Assembly (NCBI GenBank): GCA_020809425.1
Contig: JAGGDC010000001.1
Coordinates: 1,488,001 to 1,552,000 of the forward strand
Reading direction: 5' to 3'
From: Candidatus Synoicihabitans palmerolidicus
GTDB lineage: Bacteria; Verrucomicrobiota; Verrucomicrobiia; Opitutales; Opitutaceae
Length of the DNA stretch: 64,000 bases
The notes below the pieces were generated by a model that worked only from the letters and a program-made list of their open reading frames with translations, searched no databases and was not told the DNA's origin. The position numbers and the translations under genes are program-made. Position 1 is the first letter of the stretch. Each line of letters begins with the position of its first letter. This document shows, piece after piece, positions 9,072 to 17,927 of the stretch.

Positions 9072-10300
9072 ATGTCTCAACTTCCTCCCCGTGATCGGTT
9101 CCTGCAAACCCTCCGTGCCGCCGTCACCGACGCTTCCTTGGTCAAGCTCATGCTTGGTAAATACCGTGGAGCCGACGCCTCCCTCAAAAACCTCTTCGTG
9201 CGTCCCGTCGATCTCAAGTCCGGTCCGCACCTCAGCTTCGTCTGGCGTCACGCCACCCGCGATGTCACCAAAAACCACCCGCCCGCCGAGGCCCTGGCTA
9301 CGATCGAAAAACTCATCGGCACCGACTTCCTTAATGCCCACCTGTTCACTCCTGCTCCAACCGCTCAATTGGAAACCGCGCCCAACGGTCGCGTGCGCGT
9401 GAAGTTCAAATTCGCTGACTCTGCGCCGCCTGTTTCGGGTCCCGGCCACGACCAAACCAAGCACCGCCTCATCGACCCGAATTCCCCTTGGTTGCAAGAT
9501 CTCGGCGTCACCAATGAACACGCCCAACTTCGGGCTGGTCTCGCCCCCACATTTCGTCAGATCCAGAAATTCGCCGAAACCCTGCAACACCTGCTCAACA
9601 CCGCCGGGCTGCGAGGCGAGGACATCAATGCCGCGGAAACTCCTCTTCTCCTGGCCGACATGGGATCCGGCAAAGGCTACCTCACCTTCGCCACCGCGGC
9701 CCTTCTGGGTCCTACGGCCACCATCACCGGCATCAAACGCCGCGACGAACTCGTCGATCAATCGCACCGCATCGCCAAAAAACACGGTCGCGGTCACCTC
9801 TCCTTCAAGACGGGTGAGATCACCCCCACCGCGGCCGATCTCGGCGAACTCGATGTGCTCATCGCGCTTCACGCCTGCGATACTGCCACCGACGACGCTC
9901 TCGCCGCCGGCATCGCCGCCGGAGCCTCCTTACTGTCGTCTCCCCCTGCTGCCCAAAAGAACTCCGTACGCAACTCGTTGCCCCCAAGGTCCTGGCTCCC
10001 GCGCTTCGCCACGGCATCTTCCAGGAGCGCCAAACTGAATTCGTTACCGACGCCCTGCGAGCCCTCATCCTCGAGGCCTTGGGTTTTGAAACCAAAATAT
10101 TCGAATTCGTTTCCACCGAACACACCGCGAAAAACCTGATGTTGGCCGCCTGGCACCCACGTGACACGCCCCGCCGGCCCTCGCCCGCCGCGCTGCACAC
10201 AGCTCGCGACTTCGCTGCCTTCTACGGCATCAAAACTCAAGCACTCGCCTCCCTCCTCAACCTGGACCTCCTCCCCGCATCTTCCGCGTCGCGCGACTAA
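9072..10300 (+). CDS. Class I SAM-dependent methyltransferase (Methyltransf_32-like), frameshifted
   Basis: It starts at ATG 9072 (MSQLPPRDRFLQTLR), 9 bp after the amidohydrolase remnant. The N-terminal module contains LMLGKYRGADASLKNLFVRP and HLSFVWRHATRDVTKNH. The Rossmann methyltransferase core has the SAM motif ADMGSGKGYLTFA and an ALHACDTATDDALA segment. A frameshift around 9930-9960 moves the C-terminus (ALILEALGFETKIFEF... to LLPASSASRD) to another frame ending at 10300. The core resembles the Methyltransf_32/METTL25-like group. The target is unknown; its neighbour is an Rsm22-type methyltransferase, so an RNA or ribosome role is possible. Confidence 0.68.
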
Positions 10301-10364
10301 AGTTTCGGCCCCTATGCGCGCTCCCTGAAGTGCCCACCCGTTCACCCGCTCATCCCCCCCCCCC

Positions 10365-11378
10365 GTGGTTAATCTCAATTGGGACAACTTGGACTGGTCC
10401 ATCCTCGACCGTCTGCGCGAAGGCTTCATCACCGGTTCCGCCGCTCGCGGTCCCTATTGGGAAACTGAAGACGACCTCGCCCACTACGATCTCACTTACG
10501 CCGAACGCATCGGTTGGAAGTGGGATCACGTGCTGCGCGAACTCACTCGTCGCGGTTGGTCTCCCGCGCCCGGCCCTATCTTGGACTGGGGCTGTGGCAG
10601 CGGCATCGCCGACCGACGCGTGTTCGCCCACTGGCCGCAACTCGTCACGCCCGACACCCACCTCCACGTCTTCGATCATTCCACGCTCGCCGAGACCTAC
10701 GCCGCCCAGCGCGCCCAAGCCTGCTATCCAACCCTCACCGCTCAATCCTGGAACCGCTCCGCCTCCATTTCCACCGTCGTCATCAGCCACGTGCTCCATG
10801 AACTTGATGCCGATAGCGCCGCGGACCTTCGCGACATCATCGATCGTGCGTCCACCGTCATCTGGATTGAACCCGGCACCTCCGCTGTCGCCGCCCGTCT
10901 CGTCGATTGGCGCGAACAACTGCGTGACCAGTTTCGCATCACCTACCCCTGTCCGCACCAAGGAGCCTGCGGTCTGCTCGTCCCCGCCAACGAACGTCAT
11001 TGGTGCCACCACTTTGCCACGCCGCCACCCGGCATTTTTGCCGACTCCCATTGGGTCAAATTCGGCCAACGCGCCGGCATCGACTTACGCAGCCTGCCCT
11101 TCAGTGCGCTCGTCCTCGAGCGTCACGAGCAACTGGATACCGCTCCGCTTCCGCCCGACGCCGGCCGTATCATTGGACGCCCTCAAGTCTTCAAACCCTA
11201 CGCGCGCCTCCTCGGATGTGATGCCACCGGCGTCACCACACTGACGCTTCCCAAACGCGCCGCCCCTCAACTCATCAAACGCTTCGAACGTCCCGAGTCC
11301 CCTCGCCTTTTCCAGTGGACCCACCAGGACGGCCAACTCGCCCCCCCCACGCCAATCCCTTGCACGGATTCGGCGTAG
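10365..11378 (+). CDS. Rsm22/METTL17-like SAM-dependent methyltransferase
   Basis: 337 residues from GTG 10365; no ATG lies near the start. It has a methyltransferase core with ILDWGCGSGIADRR (SAM motif I) and ISTVVISHVLHELDADS. The cysteine cluster YPCPHQGACGLL...ERHWCHHF is typical of the Rsm22 family, whose mitochondrial members bind an Fe-S cluster and assist small-subunit ribosome assembly. The C-terminal half ends in a short OB-like segment. It lies 64 bp downstream of another methyltransferase on the same strand, possibly co-transcribed. The frame is intact. Whether it methylates anything is not evident from sequence. Confidence 0.78.
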   Translation: MVNLNWDNLDWSILDRLREGFITGSAARGPYWETEDDLAHYDLTYAERIGWKWDHVLRELTRRGWSPAPGPILDWGCGSGIADRRVFAHWPQLVTPDTHLHVFDHSTLAETYAAQRAQACYPTLTAQSWNRSASISTVVISHVLHELDADSAADLRDIIDRASTVIWIEPGTSAVAARLVDWREQLRDQFRITYPCPHQGACGLLVPANERHWCHHFATPPPGIFADSHWVKFGQRAGIDLRSLPFSALVLERHEQLDTAPLPPDAGRIIGRPQVFKPYARLLGCDATGVTTLTLPKRAAPQLIKRFERPESPRLFQWTHQDGQLAPPTPIPCTDSA

Positions 11379-11585
11379 GTATCTCCGATACCTCAAACCC
11401 TCCCGCCTTCGTTAATTAACCCAATTTTGATCGCGGACTCTCCTTCTTCCCATTATCGGGACACTCTAGTTGCACTCATGGTGTCCGTGCGCCCTAACGC
11501 AATCCCCAACGATTTTATTATATCCTATACATAAACCACATAAGGATATTTTAATAAACTGGAACGGGACGTGTTAGAGTAAGGT
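11379..11585. other. Intergenic region, no gene seen
   Basis: An AT-rich stretch (about 11510-11570, including TTTTATTATATCCTATACAT) separates the Rsm22-like gene from the cut frame at 11586. It could hold a promoter for that frame, but no clear -35/-10 pair was identified. Confidence 0.4.
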
Positions 11586-11760
11586 GTGATTCTCTCCGTT
11601 TTAACAATTTTCGTCACGCTCATCACCCAATCGCTCTCTGTTTCATCGGATTCTTCCGGATTTAGCTCAACGACCATCATGAGCCCCTCCGCATCACTGC
11701 AGGCGCCCTCTCAATCCATACCCTCCTCTGATTTCTCGGAGTTTACGCCGCCATCCGACC
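11586..11760 (+). pseudogene. Possible N-terminal fragment of a secreted protein, cut by an IS
   Basis: A frame opening at GTG 11586 encodes a hydrophobic start (ILSVLTIFVTLITQSLSVSS) followed by a Ser/Pro-rich stretch, and runs straight into the DUF4338-ISAs1 element at 11761. It reads like a signal peptide plus linker. There is no homology evidence and it may be chance. Confidence 0.25.
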
Positions 11761-13602
11761 CATGGTCTTTTGTTTTAGGAATGGGAACGGATGGCGCGCA
11801 GGGAGATATGCGTGGCATGTTGGCAGGATTCGAAGACGTGCGGCAGGGGCCGCTCGGGCCAGTGTTGGGCGCAGACGCGCAGCAGGACGCTGCGCAAGAG
11901 GGCGAGGTTGGCCAGGGGGCGTTGACGTTGCGGGTACGCGAGTGGTCTTCGCGCCAGCAGGCGTCGCGGCGCCAGTGGTTGCGGATCTCCACTCCGCCCC
12001 AGTGCCCGCGGATCAAGGCGAGCATTTGCGCAGGGCTGCGTTCTGCGGGTGCCAGGTTGCTGGCGTAGGCGTGTTGCTCGCAACTTTCGGTGAGGTCGCG
12101 TTTTCGCACCGTGGTTTTGTCCACGAGCACCAGGCTGCGCAGCCCGGGGTAGTCGGCTTGCGAGGGCGTGGCCACCACCACGGACACCCGCCGGTCACGC
12201 GGCCCCGACTCGGATCGTCAGCTCAAAAAAGGGGGGTGGAACGGTCCGGGCGCGCGGGACCAGCGCGCTCAGCTGAGGTTGGTTGCCTCTGATCTGGGGC
12301 ACATACTCGCCGCCTTTTTCCACGATGGTGCGGGCCTGCTCGCGGGTGGCGTGCAAGGCGTCGCCGGTGTGACGATCTGCTCGTCTAACGACGCGGCGGC
12401 CAACACCTCACCGGCGCGGGCCTGTTCACTGCGCGGGGTGTTTTCCTTTTGATCGACGATGGCCAGGGCGAGCGCTCCGGGCAGGGCACCGGCGTGGGCT
12501 GTGAGCCAGCGGTTGTGAGGGCCTGGGCAAAGGCCTCCGGATCTAGCCGGGTGAGCACGTCGTAAAACACGCTGTAACTGGGGGCCAGGCGGACCTTTTT
12601 GCCGGCCTCACGGGGCAGGGCCAGGGCGAAGTGCTGGTCTTGGTCGAGCAGGTTGGCCATACGAGCGATCGACGCGATGTCGCGCCGGCCGGCAGGCAGC
12701 GCGAGCGCCATGATGCCAAGAACCGGACCGATCTTGAAGCGGGTGTTTTTGGCGCGCGGATCGGGCACGCCGCACAAGGCCTCCCACAGAGAGGGCAACT
12801 GGCCGTTTTTGAGCGGCAGGGTGCCGGTGGGCGCGCGGCGCAGTCCCGCCCGGCAGTCCTCGGGCAAAGCGGGGTCGGGGGCGCTCAGCAGGGCCTTGGC
12901 CGAGGGGTGCAGGGGCCGCAGCAGCCACAGGTGCTATGGGGTTTGCCGTGCTCGCGGTAAAAGTCGCCTCGGTGCCGTTCGTAACCCTGGCTGGTCCCGA
13001 CCGGCTCCCACGCGGAGGCCCTGTAGCACGTGCCTTGGTAGGCCTCCGGGTCGGTGAAGGTCTTCGGCTAGCAGCGGCCGATAGCCGAAGCGTTCCTGCC
13101 AATGGCCCGGCAACGTGCGCACGGCCGCCGCGAGCACCTGGGAGGCGAAATTGGGCTCCTCGCCGTGCTTGGTGAGCAGTAGAAAGCGGCGGTTTTGCAC
13201 CACCAGGGAAAGCCGTTCGACCCGGCGGGTCGCATCCCAGCCCACCCACCGGTCCCGGTCCTTGAGCGCGTAGCAGGCCGGACCCCACGCCAGCAGCGCC
13301 ACACCGCCCGCCCCCCTCTTTCGACAATCTGGCGCAGGTAATCGCCCACCGGATGCCCGGATCCCAAGTAGTGCCGCTCGTGCAGCTGCGCGTCGAACCA
13401 CTCCTGCTCGGCCGCAGTGGCCATGCGCACCTCCACGTTTCGATCCCAGTGCTTCTGCTCCGGGGTTGCGTTCGTCGCTTCCCTTTCCGTTTCACCTTTA
13501 GATTTCATCCCACTGAAACAGATCGAAAATCGGCCAAATGGTTTAGCTCAAAGTTACACCGCTGACCTTCAATCACTTCACCCGTCACGGGAAAAGACCA
13601 TG
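11761..13602 (-). mobile_element. DUF4338-ISAs1 element, type 2, copy A (1842 bp)
   Basis: Both ends carry the same terminal inverted repeat: CATGGTCTTTT at 11761 and its complement AAAAGACCATG ending at 13602. The transposase lies on the minus strand. This is the longest of three copies (others at 29280-30974 and 47847-49209). No flanking direct repeat was found. It ends 73 bp before the prfC ATG, so it may have displaced the prfC promoter. Confidence 0.85.
11775..13508 (-). pseudogene. DUF4338 + ISAs1-type transposase, type 2, copy A, frameshifted
   Basis: It starts at 13508 (MKSKGETEREATN). The DUF4338 domain is recognisable as LHERHYLGSGHPVGDYLRQI, a GWDATRRVERLSLVVQNRRF segment, and the EAYQGTCYKASAW-like motif in shifted frames. 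The ISAs1 domain follows: GVPDPRAKNTRFKIGPVLGI, LALDGK-type first Asp and the C-terminal HWGGVEIRNHWRRDACWRED, matching the HWxIEN...ED signature. At least five frameshifts are seen between 13310 and 11930. It is inactive as read. Confidence 0.78.
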
Positions 13603-13674
13603 CTTCTGTGATGACAACATGTTGCTCCATCCTTGACGCGCATCGATCCTCGCCGGACGCTCGCCGATTTCGTC

Positions 13675-15315
13675 ATGACACCCGCTCAAGAAATCGCCCG
13701 CCGTCGCACATTTGCCATCATTTCGCACCCCGACGCGGGTAAGACCACGTTGACCGAGAAATTCCTCCTCTACGGCAATGCCGTGCATCTCGCGGGGTCC
13801 GTCACGGCCCGTAAAAACCAACGCTCCACCACGTCCGACTGGATGGCGCTAGAACGCCAACGCGGCATCTCGGTTTCCTCTACCGTGCTGCAATTCGATT
13901 TTCGCGGTCACGCCGTCAACTTACTCGATACCCCGGGCCACAAGGACTTCTCCGAAGACACTTACCGCGTCCTCACCGCCGTCGATGCCGCCCTCATGGT
14001 CATCGACTCCGCCAAAGGCATCGAACCACAAACCCGTAAACTATTCGAAGTCTGCCGTCGCCGCGGCGTGCCGATCTTCACTTTCATGAACAAGTGCGAT
14101 CGTCCGACGCTCGATCCCATCGCGCTGCTGGATGAACTCGAAGAAGTACTCGGACTCGCTCCGGTGCCCGTCACGTGGCCCTTGGGAAATGGACTTAATT
14201 TTAAGGGCGTATACGACATCCGTCAGCAACATGTTCACCTGTTCAAACGCACGCCAGGCGGTGCCTACCGCGCCCCCGAGAGAGTGTCCGGCCTCAACGA
14301 TTCGACCTTACGCGAAGCGCTGGATCAGGACGACTATGCGTCCGCCGTCGAGCAGTTGGAAATGCTAGAAGGCGCCGGCCACGAATTCGACTTGGCCGAG
14401 GTGCACGCCGGCAAACAAACCCCCGTCTTCTTCGGTTCGGCGGTTAACAACTTCGGCGTGGAGTTACTTCTCAATGGGTTCCTCACCGACTCGGTGCCCC
14501 CAAGTACCCGTAAATCAGTGTCCATGGCCACTCCCGGCATGCCCACCGCCACCGACGCGCGCGAGATTCCCGTTACTCACGAAAAATTCTCCGCTTTCGT
14601 CTTCAAGATCCAGGCCAATATGGATCCGAAACACCGCGATCACACCGCTTTTGTGCGGGTCTGCTCCGGCAAATTTTCCCGCGACATGGTCGTCACGCAC
14701 CAACGCACCGGCAAAAGTGTGCGTCTCTCCTCTGCGCACAAATTGTTCGGTCAGGATCGCGAAACGGTCGATGAAGCTTGGCCGGGCGACGTCATCGGTT
14801 TGGTTGATCATGACGCATTTGGTATCGGTGACACCCTCACCGAGGATCGCAGTATCGCTTACGACGAAATCCCCCGCTTTGCCCCCGAAGTTTTCGCTTC
14901 GCTCACCAATCCCACTCCCGCCGACGCCAAGAAATACCGCGCCGGTCTCGAGCAACTGCTGCTCGAAGGTGTCATGCAATCATTCGAGGTCCGCCACGCC
15001 CCTCCCGGAGCCACCTTGCTCGCCGCCGTCGGTCCCCTCCAGTTTGAGGTCGTGCAGGCTCGCCTCGAAAGCGAATACAACGCCAAGTCGAAGCTCACGC
15101 CTGCACCTTTCGAATACCTACGTTGGATCGCGCCTCATCCCTCGCTCGAAACTCCGGAGACCCTCCTCATGCCGGGTGGCGTGAATCTAGGCTCCGACAA
15201 GTTTGGTCATCCCGTGATCCTGTTCCCCAACGACTGGACCATGGACTACTTCACTGGGAAAAATCCCGATCTCGTCCTGCACGACCAACCCATCGAGCAG
15301 TCCGTCGACGCCTGA
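13675..15315 (+). CDS. prfC: Peptide chain release factor 3
   Basis: A translation GTPase that recycles RF1/RF2 from the ribosome. 546 residues from ATG 13675 (MTPAQEIARRRTFAIISHPD); a TTG at 13633 would add 14 residues, but the family usually begins close to EIARRRTFA. G-domain motifs in order: SHPDAGKTT (G1), RGISVSST (G2), DTPGHKDF (G3), NKCDRP (G4). The C-terminal domain includes PLQFEVVQARLESEYN. The frame is intact and length is near the family norm of about 530. An IS end lies only 73 bp upstream, so expression may depend on a short or IS-borne promoter. Confidence 0.95.
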   Translation: MTPAQEIARRRTFAIISHPDAGKTTLTEKFLLYGNAVHLAGSVTARKNQRSTTSDWMALERQRGISVSSTVLQFDFRGHAVNLLDTPGHKDFSEDTYRVLTAVDAALMVIDSAKGIEPQTRKLFEVCRRRGVPIFTFMNKCDRPTLDPIALLDELEEVLGLAPVPVTWPLGNGLNFKGVYDIRQQHVHLFKRTPGGAYRAPERVSGLNDSTLREALDQDDYASAVEQLEMLEGAGHEFDLAEVHAGKQTPVFFGSAVNNFGVELLLNGFLTDSVPPSTRKSVSMATPGMPTATDAREIPVTHEKFSAFVFKIQANMDPKHRDHTAFVRVCSGKFSRDMVVTHQRTGKSVRLSSAHKLFGQDRETVDEAWPGDVIGLVDHDAFGIGDTLTEDRSIAYDEIPRFAPEVFASLTNPTPADAKKYRAGLEQLLLEGVMQSFEVRHAPPGATLLAAVGPLQFEVVQARLESEYNAKSKLTPAPFEYLRWIAPHPSLETPETLLMPGGVNLGSDKFGHPVILFPNDWTMDYFTGKNPDLVLHDQPIEQSVDA

Positions 15316-15381
15316 TCCAGTCTAAGCGACCAAACAAGCCCGGCATCGGATGGTCACTCCGCCACTTCGATACACCACGAT

Positions 15382-15624
15382 TCAATTTTTACACGTGGTT
15401 TTCTGCGTATAAAACGGCACCAATGTCTCCAAGTGGCTCTGCACAATCTTCGCAATCGTGCTCGGAGCCGTAGCATTTCCATGCAACTCGAATAACGCCA
15501 CCAGAAGCGCTAATTCGATGTCTACCTTCTTCGGACTCGTCATCTTCATCTCCCGCACAAGTTCGAGCGCCTTCGCTTCCGCACGTTTGTAGTCGTTAAA
15601 ATTTTCCTGAGTAGCTTGAGCCAT
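15382..15624 (-). CDS. Small hypothetical protein
   Basis: 80 residues from ATG 15624 (MAQATQENFNDYKRAEAKAL); an upstream ATG at 15660 would add 12. It is predicted mostly helical and charged, with a segment KKVDIELALLVALFELHGN. It has no signal peptide or membrane helix. It is convergent with prfC and ends about 70 bp from it; an IS630 end at 15669 sits just before its start. The family was not recognised and the frame may be fortuitous. Confidence 0.4.
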   Translation of the reverse strand: MAQATQENFNDYKRAEAKALELVREMKMTSPKKVDIELALLVALFELHGNATAPSTIAKIVQSHLETLVPFYTQKTTCKN

Positions 15625-15668
15625 ACCCTCAAGGGGTCCGTCGTCGGCCTTCATCGTCAAGTCAACCC

Positions 15669-16706
15669 TAGTGTGCTGAGAGTTAATGAACTATACTGAA
15701 TGAAGGGATGCGGCGGTGCGGGCGCGTTGGATTTTCTCCAGAATGGCGGCGCCTTCGGTCTTCCAAGTGTAGTGGGTGGGTTCGAGGTCGCGTGCGGCCA
15801 TGTAGGTTTCGATGGCGTTGGTGAGGTCTCGAACGCTGGTGAAGCTGCCATCGCGGATACAATCGACGGTGAGGTCGCGGAAGAAGCGCTCCACTAGATT
15901 CAACCAGGAAGAGGATGTTGGAGTGCAGTGCAGTGGTGCAGTGCAGTGCGATGCGCTCGACGCCATGGGCTTTGGCATGGCGCTGATTGCGCCACTTTAT
16001 TTAGCTCTTCACTTTGGCGTGCTTGTGGGTGGCGTAGTTGTCGATGCTCAGATGCAGGACCAAGCCGTCGGGTGCCTGCGCATCGATGTGCTTGAGGAAA
16101 CCGAGCCATTCGCGGTGGGTATGCCGAGAGGCGGTGCGTCGCATGATTTTGCCGTCCAGATAGCCGAGGGCGGCGAATAGCGTGACCGTGCCGTGGCGGG
16201 TGTAATCGTGGGTGGCGGTTTTGATGTGCCCGATACCCCATGGCAGGCCCGGCTGGGTGCGCTCAAGCGCCTGGCACTGGCTTTTCTCGTCGCAACACAG
16301 CACTAAGGCCGTGGAGGACCAGCGGGTGCGCCCGGCCGGGGGTTGCGTGACCTCAGTGACGATCTGAGCGCGAATCGCCACATCCACACTCGGCTTCCGG
16401 CCCGAACGTCTCGCTTCGGCCCATCCAGCCAACCCTGCCTCACGAAATCGTTTTTCCCACTTCGCCACCACCGGACGATTCACTCCGATCTGAGCAGCCA
16501 CCGGCTCCTGGTTTTTCCCTTCGGCCCGCAACAACACGATGCGCGCCCGCCTGACCTCCCGTTGCGGCGTGGTCGGGCGTTTGATCATCTGTTCAAGTTC
16601 TTGATGCTGCGCGGCATCAATGATTAGCGGATTAACAGGGCGGGCCATGCACCCATCCTGCACTACTATTTTTGTTTCGTATAGCTAATTAACTCCCACT
16701 ACACTA
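15669..16706 (-). mobile_element. IS630-family element, copy 2
   Basis: Bounded by TA dinucleotides (15669-15670 and 16705-16706), the expected IS630 target duplication. Imperfect terminal inverted repeats of about 30 bp are visible: CTAGTGTGCTGAGAGTTAAT at the left and, inverted, CTAGTGTAGTGGGAGTTAAT at the right. It lacks about 170 bp of transposase present in copy 1. Confidence 0.9.
15691..16648 (-). pseudogene. IS630 transposase with internal deletion and frameshifts
   Basis: It starts at ATG 16648 (MARPVNPLI). The helix-turn-helix half is intact, then TRWSST joins directly to ALVLCCDEKSQ; copy 1 has about 56 more residues there (AKAKGVSAHTVQRLWRANDL...). Further frameshifts occur near 16225 and 15985. 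The C-terminal TPTSSSWLNLVERFF, with the catalytic Glu, is in the frame ending at 15691. A GTGCAGTGCAGTG repeat at 15931-15950 sits where the DNYATHKHAKVK region is disrupted. Confidence 0.82.
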
Positions 16707-16786
16707 GGATCCGGACCATCCTCTCGCTGAAATCCCCTTGAGGCCAAACCCCGGGCTTGTTCTTGGTCGTTGCTCCGCGTTCCCTT

Positions 16787-16826
16787 GGAACTCGTTTCAT
16801 CTCCCTGGAACTCGTTTCATCTCCCC
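16787..16826 (+). repeat. Tandem 20-bp duplication upstream of the ROK gene
   Basis: Two adjacent copies of GGAACTCGTTTCATCTCCCY occupy 16787-16806 and 16807-16826, ending three bases before the ATG at 16830. The duplication covers the expected ribosome-binding region, where no strong AGGAGG is seen. Confidence 0.8.
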
Positions 16827-16829
16827 CCC

Positions 16830-17867
16830 ATGGCCACCTCCCCCATCTACATCGGCACCGACAGTGGTGCAACCACTTCCAAAACCGGCGCCATTCACGC
16901 CGACGGCACCCTCGTCGCTCACCAACTGCGTCAAAGCTCCACCAATTCCAATGCTGGCACGGCCGCGGTCATTGCTGGGTGGGTCGAAGGCGTGAAGGGT
17001 TTCCTCACCGACCACAAAATTTCTTGGGACCAGGTCGCCGGTGTCGGACTCGCTCTCCCCGGCCCCTATCAAGCCTACGGTGTGCTCGATAATTCAGCCA
17101 ACTTGCCCGATAGCTTCACCGGCTGGAACTTTCTTGCCGACTACACGGCGGCGCTTTCCACCGAAGCCAGCCGTCCCATATTGGTCGCTACCGGCAACGA
17201 TGGTGATCTCGGCGGTGTCGGCGAAGCTCACGCCGTTCGCGGCGATCGTAAGGTCGGCGTCCTCCTCCTTGCGCCGGGCTCCGGCCTGGGCTGCGCTTAC
17301 ATCGCCCCCGACGGCCTGCATCTCGCCGGCGACCATTTCGCCGGAATGGAAGCCGGTCACATGCCCGCCCCGCTTCACCTCTTGGGAAACGCCCCGGTCT
17401 ACGAGTGCGGTTGCGGCAAAGGTTGGGGCTGCATCGAAGCCTACACCACCATCTCGGGGCTCCCTCACATTCTACGCGATACGCTCAAACGGTTCCCCGA
17501 CCACGCTCTCCACCAATCAGATCTACCGATCAAGCAACAGTGCTTCTCCCTCCGGGATCTCGCTCAAGTCGGCGACGAACTCGCTCTAGATATTTTCGAT
17601 TTTCAAGCTCGAGCCCTCGGCCTTCACGTGGCCAACCTCATCATGGCCCTCGATCCGACATACGTGGTCATCGGTGGCGGCCTCATCGACCCCGAGTCGA
17701 CGACCGCAGACTTTCGCGCCCACTACCTCAACGGCATCCGCGAGGCCGCCTTGCCCTACCTTTTCCCAGCCCAACGCCAGAACATACAATTCGTCCCCGC
17801 CACCCTTGGTGAATTATCCCAGTCCATTGGCGCTGCCCTCGTCGCCCGTCAATTGGCGCTGCAATAA
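16830..17867 (+). CDS. ROK-family sugar kinase
   Basis: 345 residues from ATG 16830 (MATSPIYIGTDSGATTSKTG). It has the ATP-binding DSGATTSKTG near residues 10-20, GVGLALPGPY, LLLAPGSGLGCAYIAPDG, and GMEAGHMPAP in place of the common GEIGHM-type motif. The ROK zinc signature appears as ECGCGKGWGCIEAYTT, with an extra Trp compared with CxCGxxGCxE. The product presumably phosphorylates glucose or another hexose; the substrate is not determinable. It is preceded by an IS630 end and followed by a D,D-carboxypeptidase gene on the same strand. Confidence 0.82.
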   Translation: MATSPIYIGTDSGATTSKTGAIHADGTLVAHQLRQSSTNSNAGTAAVIAGWVEGVKGFLTDHKISWDQVAGVGLALPGPYQAYGVLDNSANLPDSFTGWNFLADYTAALSTEASRPILVATGNDGDLGGVGEAHAVRGDRKVGVLLLAPGSGLGCAYIAPDGLHLAGDHFAGMEAGHMPAPLHLLGNAPVYECGCGKGWGCIEAYTTISGLPHILRDTLKRFPDHALHQSDLPIKQQCFSLRDLAQVGDELALDIFDFQARALGLHVANLIMALDPTYVVIGGGLIDPESTTADFRAHYLNGIREAALPYLFPAQRQNIQFVPATLGELSQSIGAALVARQLALQ

Positions 17868-17927
17868 ACGTGTCCCCTGAATTTGATTTTTAAGAAAGTA
17901 ACAAGGCAAACAAAGAGACTTTCATTC

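Noticed and set aside
11761-13602. An 8-10 bp target duplication around ISAs1 type 2 copy A
   Set aside because: The flanks (GCCGCCATCCGACC and CTTCTGTGATGAC) share no direct repeat.
15925-15956. GTGCAGTGCAGTG short repeats that resemble a repeat array
   Set aside because: Only a few irregular units inside a transposase; no spacers and no cas genes, so not a CRISPR array.
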